Part shown: positions 55,762-64,000 of the stretch, piece after piece | How positions within the stretch are numbered: position 1 is the stretch's first letter | Layout: each line of letters begins with the position of its first letter | Assembly (NCBI GenBank): GCA_014529385.2 | Contig: CM043954.1 | Location: forward strand, 8,641,306 to 8,705,305 | Direction of reading: 5' to 3' | Length of the DNA: 64,000 nt | Origin: Adiantum capillus-veneris | Taxonomy: Eukaryota > Streptophyta > Polypodiopsida > Polypodiales > Pteridaceae | Notes under the pieces: model-generated | What the model saw: only the letters and a program-made list of their open reading frames with translations | What the model was told of the DNA's origin: nothing | Databases searched by the model: none | Program-made: the position numbers and the translations under genes

Positions 55762-55794
55762 GGGAGGCAATAGCGAGGTCGCTATTGCCCTCCC
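55762..55794. repeat. Inverted repeat / hairpin
   Basis: Arms of 15 bp (GGGAGGCAATAGCGA and its complement with one extra C) separated by GG. Function unknown. Confidence 0.6.
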
Positions 55795-56170
55795 TTGTTT
55801 ACTTCAAAAATTTGGGGCTCCAAGGATCCACGGGAACCACCGTCTGTCGGGATGCCACATCATCGATCAAACTCACTCCCATGCGAGCGCCCGCGGGCGC
55901 GCCACCACCTCTGCACCGATGCCATAGGCCAAAACCGCCGCCAAACACCACGTGCAGTGCCTACAGCGCCAATGCCCAAGCGCGCCATACTCCATGCCAA
56001 GTGCAGTGACATACGATCTAGCTCATCAACGATTTGGAGGCATGTGGTGATCTTTTGGCAACATTTTTTCCATCAAACTACAAAAAAAAGCGTATTAATA
56101 CAATTGCAACTAGGTGCCATGAAGGGAGAGAGATGTATAAAAAGCCATATAACAAATTTATCCATGGAGC

Positions 56171-57868
56171 TTAAGTTTTATGGCCATTGGTTGTTGTCTC
56201 ATTAGTCATTGGTGCTACAATGGTCAATTTCTTGGCTTTGGACTTGCCAAAGGCCCAATCGCCAAAAGTTGGCAATTGTGACATCCTAAACCATCAAGAC
56301 AGACTGGGATGCCCAAGAAACCTTGTAGGGGTAGGGATTACTATGTCTTATCTATCCTTGAAAAGTTTCATGGCCATTTGTTGCCGTATAGTCGGTCCAC
56401 GGTCGCACAATCACCAATTCTTTGGCTTTGGGCTTGCCAAGGCTCCAATGGCCAAAAGTTGGCGATTGTGATGCCCTAGACTGTTGACACGGATTGGGAT
56501 GCCCATGAATTTTTGGAGGGTTAGGGACTTGGCAGGGATTAGTGTGCTTTCCTCACCCCAAAAAAGATTCATGGCCACCGTTATTGTCTTGTCTATCAAG
56601 GGTGGCACAATTGCCAACTTTTTGGCTTTGGGCTCCCCAAAGGCCCAATGGCCAAAAGTTGGCGATTTTGATTCCCTAGACCATGGAGACAGAGTTGGAA
56701 GCACATGAAACTTTACAACAGTGAGGATTCATGTGCTTTACCTGTCCTTGCAAAGTTGCATGGCCATCTGCTCCTGCCTCGTTAATCCAGTGTGGCATAG
56801 TCACCATTTTTTTGGCTTTGGGCTCGCCAAATGCCCAATGGCTAAATGTTGGCGATTATGTCACCCTATACAGTTGAGACGGATGGGGATGCCCAAGAAA
56901 CTTTGTAGGGGCATGGATTAGTCTGCTTCATGGTACCCTTGCAAAGTTTCATGGCCATCTGTTGCCGTCTTGTTGGTCCATGGCTGCACAATCGCAAGTG
57001 TTTTTGCTTTGGGCATGCCAAGGGCTCAATGGCCCAAAGTTGGCAATTGTGACGCCCTAGACTGTCGAGACAGAATGGGATGCCCATGAGACTTTGCACG
57101 GATGTGGATTAGTGTTCTTCTTCCACCTCCACGAAGTTTCATGGCCATCCATTTCTATCTCATTGGTCTATGGTGACACAATCGCCAATTTTTTGGCTTT
57201 GGGCTCGCCAAGGACCCAATGGCCAAAAGTTGGCAATTGTGACGTCCTAGACCATTGATATGAATTGGGAGGCCCATGAAAGTTTGCAGGGGAAGGGACT
57301 AGCGTGCTTTCACTCCCCTTGCAAAGTTTAATGGACAGCCACCCCTGGCTTGCTCGTCCATGGTGGCAGAATTGTTAATTATTTTGGCTTTGGACTTGCC
57401 AAAGGCCCAATGGCCAGAAGTTGGTGATTGTGCCGTCTTAGACCGTTGAGACAAATTACGATATCCATAAAACTTTGTAGCGATAGGGATAATAGTGCTC
57501 TCTTGTCCCCATGAAACTTTGCAAGGGCAGGGATTAGTATGCTTCCTCCACCCCCACAAAGTTTCATGGCCATCCGTTGCCGTCTGGTCGGTCCAAGGTA
57601 GCACAATCACCAATTTTTTGGCTTTGGACTTGCCAAAGGCCCAATGGACAAAATTTGGCATTGTGATGTCCTAGACCATCAAGACGGATTGCAATGCCCA
57701 TGCAACTTTGCAACGATAGGGATAAGTGTGCTTCTCCCACCCTCCAAAGTTTCATGGCCCAACATTTTTGTCTCGTCGGTCCAAGGAGGCACTATCGTCA
57801 ATTTCTTGGCTTTAAACTTGCCAAAGACCCAATGGCGAGAGTTTGGCGATTGTGCTGTCCTAGACCGT
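56171..57868. repeat. ~190-bp dyad-symmetric tandem array, copy 2
   Basis: Nine units corresponding one by one to the array at 53275-54967, with the same unusually long seventh interval (about 236 bp). This shows that the array was duplicated as a block. Confidence 0.88.
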
Positions 57869-58607
57869 TGGAAAGGGGGGATAGGGAACACACCCAGCAC
57901 ACAAAATATCTTCCTCTCTATAGCCCAGGGATTTCACAACACCCTTAACCTCTCAAATAACACCTTCAAATTGGATAATTTGCACTAACAACTCCACTTT
58001 AACACACAGAACAACTATCTCACACCTTGCAATAAACACCTTGAGGAACAAATGCACCCACACTACTCAACTCACCCTTTCCGACTCACAAAACACTCTT
58101 ATTATTCCCTCTTGGTAGCACCTTTCAAGCTACAGGCAAACCCTCTGCAAGCAATGGCCAATACACGAAGAGCGAGAGAAAAGGAGGGGAATGGGGAGAG
58201 GCAACACAAGAGATATAGACAAATAAGTGGTATTATTGCATAGGGGAGTAGTACAATCAAGTATGGAGCATTAATGGCAAGCTTGGCACTACACAAGCTT
58301 GAAACTTCCAATCACACACTCAGGCAAAAAAGCCCTCAAATTTTCACATTTACATCCTTTTATAGGGGTGCCTCTAGGAGTTCCAAAAAGGAAATGATGG
58401 GTGAGTTTCTCCTCCTGTGGCCTTCACTTAGAGCTTCAATTAGAATTTCCTTGCATTGCCAACACTTGGCATAGTCATTTTTTGGAAAGAATTACATGGT
58501 GTGCAAATTCTCCTAATGTCCCTTCAATTTGGCCGTCCGGCTTGTTCTCCTTGGACCTTTTAGTTTGCTCTCTTGCTTTGCTCTTTCCTTGCTTGCTCTT
58601 TGGACGT
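57869..58607 (-). repeat. LTR-like segment, copy 2
   Basis: Second copy of 54968-55711, beginning TGGAAAGGGGGGATAGGGAA. Element D starts directly after it at 58608. Confidence 0.4.
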
Positions 58608-60340
58608 TGGAGAGGGGGAATGGGGAGCACGCCTAGCACGCCAACACGGAATGCCTTCTATAGCCCAGGGCACACACTGCACCCTAATCCACTCTGCGAG
58701 CACCTTCGACTCGCTCTTTTCACCAAACCACGCGTGCACCCGCGCCCACATAGACACACACAACCTGCGTACCTCAATGCAGAAGGTTTTACGCTCTTCC
58801 ACACGCTCAGAACACCACACGCACTGTCTCTCTCTGCAACACTTCGTCGGGGCGGCGCACACTTGCCGACACCTCCGCACGCACACACACGAGAGCAAAA
58901 GAGAAGGGGGAAAGGGGGGCGAGACGACATCAAAATCAACTGCAATGGGGTAAACTCTGCTTTATTAGCATCAATCACAAGTACAGGATCAACGCCACAA
59001 CCGGCGTACACCAAAAAGAACAAAAAGGGCGATCCCTGCTCCAGCCATACACAAAGGTTTCCATGAGACCTGTTCCTCGTGAGCTTTCCCCAGCTTCTAA
59101 CGAGCGAGCCCTCCAAGGTCTTTTCCTCTGCCAGGTCCTTGCTTTTTTCGCACCGCTTCACGGACCATGCATCTCGGCTTCGACTGTCGAGCCCGAGCAT
59201 ACGAAGACCTTCCTCCTTCTTCTCTCTTCCTCTTTTGCCTAAGGAAAAGCCAAGGAGCCCCCACAAACTCGAAGCCGCTGTCCTTTTCCCTCTCCCTCTT
59301 TTCCAAGGCAAAAGAAAAAAAGTTAAAACATGCTTTTTTTGGCAATGAAGCCCGGCGCTACTGCTCCTTGGGCTCTCCCCCTACCTTTTCCTTTTTTTCC
59401 TTTAGCCTTTGAGTTTCTTTTAAACTCCAGCCAAGGCAAACTTTGCTTCTTTTATTTATTACAACCAAGGAGGCTCATGTGTTCGTTTCCCATATGGTCG
59501 GTGCTTCTGTGTGTACGGATTCTCCAAGTAAGATTTTTTCGAGCATGCTGCATGTGAAATCCATCTTACTGATTCGGAATCCCATCCCTCCTCCATCGCT
59601 CGATGTCACCCTGGCCTTAGGTACCACATCCCAAAACGGGAAAAACCATCTGACCCCTTCCCGCCATCCACTTGCCAACTTATATTCGGCCCATTTCGAT
59701 GCACACGACTTCGATCAGCAAGCCGCAAGTCTTGACTGACCCCCCACGTTACATGCAATTTTCCAGAAATCTTGGCGAGCCCTAAAAACATGCCTGTCGA
59801 CGAGCCTACCAACGTGGCCCGGTGAGCACGTACCCGACCCCCGGCAAATATTCCACAGGCCATAACTTGCCCGTCTGAGCTTCGAACGGCAAACCGAAAA
59901 GACCGGCATGCTCCATAGCTCAAAGACTTCATGTGTATCCACTGATCCCGATTCTGTCAGCCCGTTTGTACCTGCCCTGTCCGTCGGGATCTGCGAAGAC
60001 TTCTAACTTTGGACTGGTATATCTTTCACACCGTGGCCCCGTCTGACAAGCCGTCTGAACGAGCTTCTAGAGCATTTCGAATACCACATCTTGGGACATA
60101 TTTCCCGCATTTCAAACACTGTGACCTACCATCTCAATTATCCCAATTTGGAGGCCCCCCTGGCCTAAAAAACCACTTTTAGCTATACATTTCCGATGCC
60201 ACTCTCCTGCTGAGGTCTCCCACACTTGCTTTAGACCTCTACCATGCACTTGTTAGCACCCTTTGCACTGCATAACACACTTTATAGCGCGGACCAACTT
60301 TGGCTGCACCATCATTGCCCACCCCCTTGTTGAACATTCA
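58608..60340 (-). repeat. Element D 3' LTR
   Basis: The first kilobase (to about 59615) is about 95% identical to 62591-63612. After that the copies diverge by indels, but the last block (CTTTGGCTGCACCATCATTGCCCACCCCC) returns in both. The exact right end is uncertain (60336 to perhaps 60480). It contains an AATAAA-type signal on the minus strand near 58960. Confidence 0.75.
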
Positions 60341-60511
60341 TGTTCAACCACAAACAGGCTTTTTGAACTAACAAAACTGCCACACCAAAACAAACTCTCT
60401 GCACACTACAAAACCACCTAACATAGGTACAAAACTTGGCATTTGTCACCCGCCACATTTGTTCATGTGGATTGCCCAACCCCCTGCTTTACCTATATTC
60501 ACCCACCAGGG

Positions 60512-61201
60512 TCAAACACCTGACATTGATCCCGTCCATCCACCTGTAACATGCTCACATAGTGCCGCACCAAAGGCATCTAGCCAACAATCCATATAAG
60601 TTGTTCTCGCCATGGTTCCATCGCTCCAAGCATCCATAGGCATACTGTCTACTTCCAAAAAAACACCACCAAAAGCATCACCACTCTCCGAGTGTACATC
60701 ATCATTTACATTGAACATGCCATGCCCTCCCTCCCAACCATATAAAGTGAGATCCTCCTCAAGAAAATCCTGCACCTGCTCAACATCCCACTGCACAGCT
60801 GCGTTTATCAGCATCCCCTTCAACCACCATATGTAAACTTCCATTGACAGCTTGAACAAGTCCACACCCTTGGACTTTTCTTCATGCTCAAAAGGACCAC
60901 TCCACTTAGCGGGCAACTCTTTCAACATAGGCACCCCGGTCACCATCAATTCCATATTCACCTCCATACCTGCCTCTGTCAACACCACCATAGCACCAAG
61001 CTTTTTCTCTTCCAAAGAAACTGCCAGCTGTAGAGGGATAGACCCTCGTATCATCTGCATTCTAGTCAAAGCTTTCCCTACAAGCACCTGTGTATCTTCA
61101 TCCATCTCACCCACTGGGTCATCAAACCCCCAATCAACCTCATCATCCAAGCATACCTGCTCAAAAGAACCCGTATCCAAGGCATCTCTCGTGCAATCCA
61201 T
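60512..61201 (-). CDS. Unknown acidic protein in element D (ORF3)
   Basis: A 229-codon frame starting at an ATG (MDCTRDALDTGSFEQVCLDD). The N-terminal 50 residues are strongly acidic. The middle has a hydrophobic stretch around LGAMVVLTEAGMEVNMELMV and a Trp-rich patch (VYIWWLKGMLINAAVQWD). The C-terminus is rich in Gly, Met, Asp and Trp. I recognise no family and no protease, RT or integrase motif. It follows ORF2 on the same strand after about 25 bp in a different frame, so the two may be one frameshifted gene. It could be a decayed pol, an env-like position or captured host sequence; none is supported over the others. Confidence 0.5.
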   Translation of the reverse strand: MDCTRDALDTGSFEQVCLDDEVDWGFDDPVGEMDEDTQVLVGKALTRMQMIRGSIPLQLAVSLEEKKLGAMVVLTEAGMEVNMELMVTGVPMLKELPAKWSGPFEHEEKSKGVDLFKLSMEVYIWWLKGMLINAAVQWDVEQVQDFLEEDLTLYGWEGGHGMFNVNDDVHSESGDAFGGVFLEVDSMPMDAWSDGTMARTTYMDCWLDAFGAALCEHVTGGWTGSMSGV

Positions 61202-61226
61202 AGCTAGCTAGAGCTGCTCTTCTTCT

Positions 61227-62015
61227 TTATGAGCGTCCAATATCTTGCATGCCATCTTCTTCAACCTGTTCTTCTTCCTCAGACACAACAACTCTCTCCT
61301 TCTTGGGAAACCCTTGTATCTGTTGTACAATCAAAGCGCCTTCCATAGCTACCTTGATGAGCATCATCATTAGCATGGTGCCACATAGCACCCTCACCTG
61401 CATGTCTTTATTCCCAAGCTCAGACACTCTTCCCTGCTCTTCATCCATAGTGGCAACCACCACATCTTCATGCATATAACAAGGTAACTTTACCTTTACT
61501 AGCACCGGCTCTTCGGATTTTGTCTCCCAGCTCGTATCTCTATCTTCCTCGCTTGTTTCCCAGAAACTCGAGCTTGTAGCCTCATCATCTTTACCATAGG
61601 CCGATTCGGCACCTGCATCATCATCCTCTAGCTGCTCCACAAAAGCTGGACCATCGTCATGCCCACTTTCGTCATCCAATCCCAAGCTCTGGTCACCAAC
61701 CATTTGGCCACGATCCGTTACCCTTTCATACAAGCACTTCACGAGAACAGGCTCCACCTCTTGAAGCTGCACTGGACACTTGGCATCTGCTAACTCCTCT
61801 ACACACAGGCTCTCTTTAACAAAAGCCTCATCTTTGCTGACAAGATCCTCCACAATCGGCATAGACGCTTCACCAACAGGTAATTCCCAAGGAACATAGT
61901 CAATCATAGGCCTTGCCCTAACAGGCTCTGCACTTCGCATCACTGGCACCATCCTCGACGGGCCCATAGAACAAACTGCTGCTTCAACATGCACACAATC
62001 TGTAGTCTTTAGCAA
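61227..62015 (-). CDS. Unknown acidic protein in element D (ORF2)
   Basis: 262 open codons; the frame extends a little further upstream (about 62055) without an ATG, overlapping the end of gag in another frame. The protein is highly acidic with Asp/Glu clusters (LDDESGHDDGPAFVEQLEDD, WETSEEDRDTSWETKSEEP) and a short hydrophobic segment (VLCGTMLMMMLIKVAMEGAL), and ends with EEEEQVEEDG. No domain is recognised. Its position directly after gag is where protease/pol should start, so a gag extension is possible. The first codon is not ATG, which argues for translation as part of a gag fusion or for decay. Confidence 0.5.
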   Translation of the reverse strand: MLKTTDCVHVEAAVCSMGPSRMVPVMRSAEPVRARPMIDYVPWELPVGEASMPIVEDLVSKDEAFVKESLCVEELADAKCPVQLQEVEPVLVKCLYERVTDRGQMVGDQSLGLDDESGHDDGPAFVEQLEDDDAGAESAYGKDDEATSSSFWETSEEDRDTSWETKSEEPVLVKVKLPCYMHEDVVVATMDEEQGRVSELGNKDMQVRVLCGTMLMMMLIKVAMEGALIVQQIQGFPKKERVVVSEEEEQVEEDGMQDIGRS

Positions 62016-62029
62016 GCCTAACTCCAGCT

Positions 62030-62553
62030 TTCTTTCATTTTCCTGCTCTTCACCCGGGCGACCCTGACTGCCTCGGCATAAGCCTTTGGCTCTTCATCAT
62101 CCAGTTTATCTCGAACTCGAGGACACAGGCAAGCTAGGAATTTCTCCAGCTTAAAACCATCCGCATTGAACACTTGGGTGGCAGCAACTAGATCACTCTA
62201 ACAAGCTTCGAACTTACTGACAAAAGCATCAAAATCATCACCTAGATCCTGTCGTAGGCTCTTAATCTTCATATCTGCTTCAGTAGCCGGCACCACCTTG
62301 CGAAACCTGCAAAGAAACTGCTCTCGGAAACCAACCCAATCCTGCTTATTTGCAGCTTCTAGACCATCGAACCAGGCCTTTGCTTTTCCTCGCAGCACAA
62401 GCGGCACTGTCTTTAGCTTTTCTTCATCACTCCACCTGTGCAATGAGAGTATAAATAACTCAAAATCTGCTAGCCACTCATCCGCATCTTCATCACCATT
62501 GAAAATCGGGCCAACACTCTACCACATTTCTGCTTATAAACACATCACTAGGG
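62030..62553 (-). pseudogene. Element D gag remnant
   Basis: Encodes a gypsy-type gag domain: FNGDEDADEWLADFELFILS, HRWSDEEKLKTVPLVLRGKA, KAWFDGLEAANKQDWVGFRE, QFLCRFRKVVPATEADMKIK and LRQDLGDDFDAFVSKFEAC. A TAG at 62198-62200 interrupts it, and the same frame then continues with SDLVAATQVFNADGFKLEKF, LACLCPRVRDKLDDEEPKAY and AEAVRVARVKSRK. Another stop lies upstream (near 62560), and no ATG precedes the domain. No zinc knuckle is visible. It lies within about 40 bp of the right LTR, so the leader is very short. Confidence 0.8.
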
Positions 62554-62590
62554 AGCAATCAGTGTGCTCCTCAGTTTGGGCACCAGACGA

Positions 62591-64000
62591 TGGAGAGGGG
62601 GAATGCGGAGCACACCCAGCGCGCCAACACGGAATGCCTCCTATAGCCCAGGGCACAAACTGCACCCCAATCCACTTTGCGAGCATCTTCGACTCCCTCT
62701 TTTCACCAAACCAAGCGCGTATCCGCGCTCACATAGACACACACTAACTCACACAACCTGCGCACCTCAATGTAGTAGCTTTTACGCTCTCCCACACGCT
62801 CAAAACCCCACACGCACTCTCTCTCTCTCTCTGTGCAACACTTCGTCGGGGCGGCGCACACTTGCCGACATGCCCACACACACACACACGAGAGCAGAAG
62901 AGAAGGGGGGAAAGGGGGGCGAGACGACGTCAAAATCAACTGCAATGGGGTAAACTCTACTTTAATAGCATCAATCACAAGTACATGATCAACGCCGCAA
63001 CCGGCGCACACCAAAAAGAACACAAAGGGTGAGCCCCGCTCCAGCCATACACAAAGGTTTCCATGAGACCTGCTCCTCGTGAGCTTTCCCCAGCTTATAA
63101 CGAGCGAGCCCTCCAAGGCCTTTTCCTCTGCTAGGTCCTTGCTTTTTTCGCACCGCTTTACGGACCATGCATCTTGGCTTTGACTGCCGAGCCCGAGCGT
63201 ACGAAGACCTTCCTCCTTCTTCTCTCTTCCTGTTTTGCCTAAGGAAAAGCCAAGGAGCCCCCACAAACTCGAAGCCTCTGTCCTTCTCCCTCTCCCTCTT
63301 TTCGAAGGCAAAAGAAACAAAGTTAAAACATGCTTTTTTTGGCAATGAAGCCCGGAGCTACTGCTCCTTGGGCTCTCCCCCTACCTTTTCCTTTTTTTCC
63401 TTTAGCCTTTGAGTTTCTTTTAAACTCCAGCTAAGGCAAACTTTGCTTCTTTTATTTATTACAACCAAGGAGGCTCATGTGTTCGTTTCCCACATGGTCG
63501 GTGCTTCTGTGTGTATGGATTCTCCAAGTAAGATTTTTTCAAGCATGCTGCATGTGAACTCCATCTTATTGATTCTGAATCCCATCCCTCCTCCATCGCT
63601 CGATGTCACCCTTCCACTTGGACCACGTGTCTCCAGCTGCCCTCTCCGACAAGAATCTGCAATCCATTAAAACTTCAACCTTCAATAACTTGGGCTCCGT
63701 AGCTTGGTTTGATGAGCCGTCTGGACCTGCTCCTTCAACACTTCAAGCTCTTCATTCCTAGACCCAAAAGCTGCACTTTTCATCTCTTTCATCTGTTCAC
63801 CAAACGAGCCCATCATGGAGCCTTCCTTGGCCTATAAGCTGCATCAGGCATACAATTCCGTTGCTACCTGTCATCCCATGATTTTCCTAGGTGCTCCAGC
63901 CCTTTGCCATGCTTCTGCTAGCCTGCATATATCTTCCCATGCCACTTTCTAGAATCGACACACTTTGGCTGCACTATCATTGCCCACCCCCCGTTGAGCA
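62591..64000 (-). repeat. Element D 5' LTR, truncated by window end
   Basis: Begins TGGAGAGGGGGAATGCGG at 62591. The adjacent bases on the minus strand (TGGTGCCCAAACTGAGG, about 62569-62585) are a candidate primer-binding site of a type different from initiator tRNA-Met. A block of about 330 bp present in the left LTR (about 59630-60000) is missing or replaced here. The LTR reaches the window end in the conserved block ATCATTGCCCACCCCC. Confidence 0.75.

Larger units (their letters stand above)
53118..55987. repeat. Tandem duplication of ~2.9 kb, copy 1
   Basis: Together with 44322-44345 (separated from it only by gypsy C), this forms one unit. The second copy begins at 55988. The unit contains a transposase exon piece, the ~190-bp repeat array (53275-54967), an LTR-like segment (54968 to about 55711) and a 275-bp tail (55713-55987). 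Copy-to-copy identity is about 95% by eye, with an offset of about 2892-2905 bp along its length. Confidence 0.85.
55988..58607. repeat. Tandem duplication of ~2.9 kb, copy 2 (unoccupied gypsy C site)
   Basis: Begins CATACTCCATGCCAAGTG, continues through GACATACGATCTAGCTC without interruption (the site where gypsy C sits in copy 1), and repeats the whole copy 1 order: exon piece, array, LTR-like segment. It is cut at 58607 by element D; the missing 275-bp tail should lie beyond the window. Confidence 0.88.
58608..64000 (-). mobile_element. Element D: non-autonomous LTR element (TR-GAG-like)
   Basis: Two long direct repeats, 58608 to about 60340 and 62591 to beyond 64000, both starting TGGAGAGGGGGAATG, flank only about 2.25 kb. 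That interior encodes a gag remnant next to the right repeat and two acidic ORFs, all on the minus strand. I find no protease, reverse transcriptase, RNase H or integrase. This architecture resembles non-autonomous elements with a gag only (TR-GAG) or large derivatives (LARD). The right end and its target duplication are outside the window. Confidence 0.75.

Noticed and set aside
53275-57868. CRISPR-like array
   Set aside because: Repeats are ~190 bp, imperfect, without unique spacers, in a plant genome; it is a satellite-like array.
58401-59412. Long plus- and minus-strand frames in the element D LTRs (for example 58401-59066, 58658-59311, 62703-63320)
   Set aside because: They lie inside LTRs, occur in both LTR copies with frame differences and show no domain; GC-rich composition explains their length.
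60403-60412. CACTACAAAA as a CACTA terminal inverted repeat
   Set aside because: No matching inverted copy or 3-bp duplication, and it lies inside element D; probably chance.

Overview
This window is almost certainly nuclear DNA of a land plant with a repeat-rich genome. Every coding signal I can classify belongs to a plant-type transposable element: Ty3/gypsy chromovirus polyproteins ending in a chromodomain, Ty1/copia polyproteins, a LINE reverse transcriptase, and an En/Spm (CACTA) TNP2-like transposase with a DUF4218 region. Primer-binding sites match the 3' end of initiator tRNA-Met, and CT/GA microsatellites are frequent. I see no host gene, rRNA or tRNA gene, and nothing bacterial. The species cannot be fixed from the sequence; a fern or another large-genome plant is only a guess.

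Layout. 1-773 is the end of a gypsy LTR carrying a 454-bp foldback MITE. 1931-5415 holds two 5'-truncated LINE copies, head to tail, each ending in a CT/GA repeat. 6295-35539 is one old minus-strand gypsy element (A) swollen by nested insertions: a solo copia LTR (6642-7403) and copia 1 (7871-12356) lie in its 3' LTR, copia 2 (13014-22125) lies in its pol and is itself split by copia 3 (14269-19824), and gypsy B (22258-29399) lies further along pol. Nearly all of these have 5-bp target-site duplications, so the order of insertion can be read. 36310-37020 is a copia gag relic and 38133-38926 a second solo copia LTR.

41030-44345 is a decayed CACTA transposase (minus strand), cut by gypsy C (44346-53117, TSD CGATC). 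Gypsy C has an open 1376-codon pol frame. Right of it, a unit of about 2.9 kb is tandemly duplicated (53118-55987 and 55988-58607). The second copy preserves the unoccupied insertion site of gypsy C. Each copy carries nine ~190-bp repeats, every one built as two inverted ~95-bp halves, so the array is a chain of potential hairpins.

58608 to the window end is element D, a non-autonomous LTR element with a gag remnant and two acidic ORFs of unknown function in place of pol.

The points most worth following up are two covarying stem-loops in the leader of the copia 2/3 family, the dyad-symmetric repeat array, the unknown ORFs of element D, the conserved hairpin beside the gypsy polypurine tract, the CCAAT-box clusters in the gypsy LTRs, and the inversion inside copia 1.
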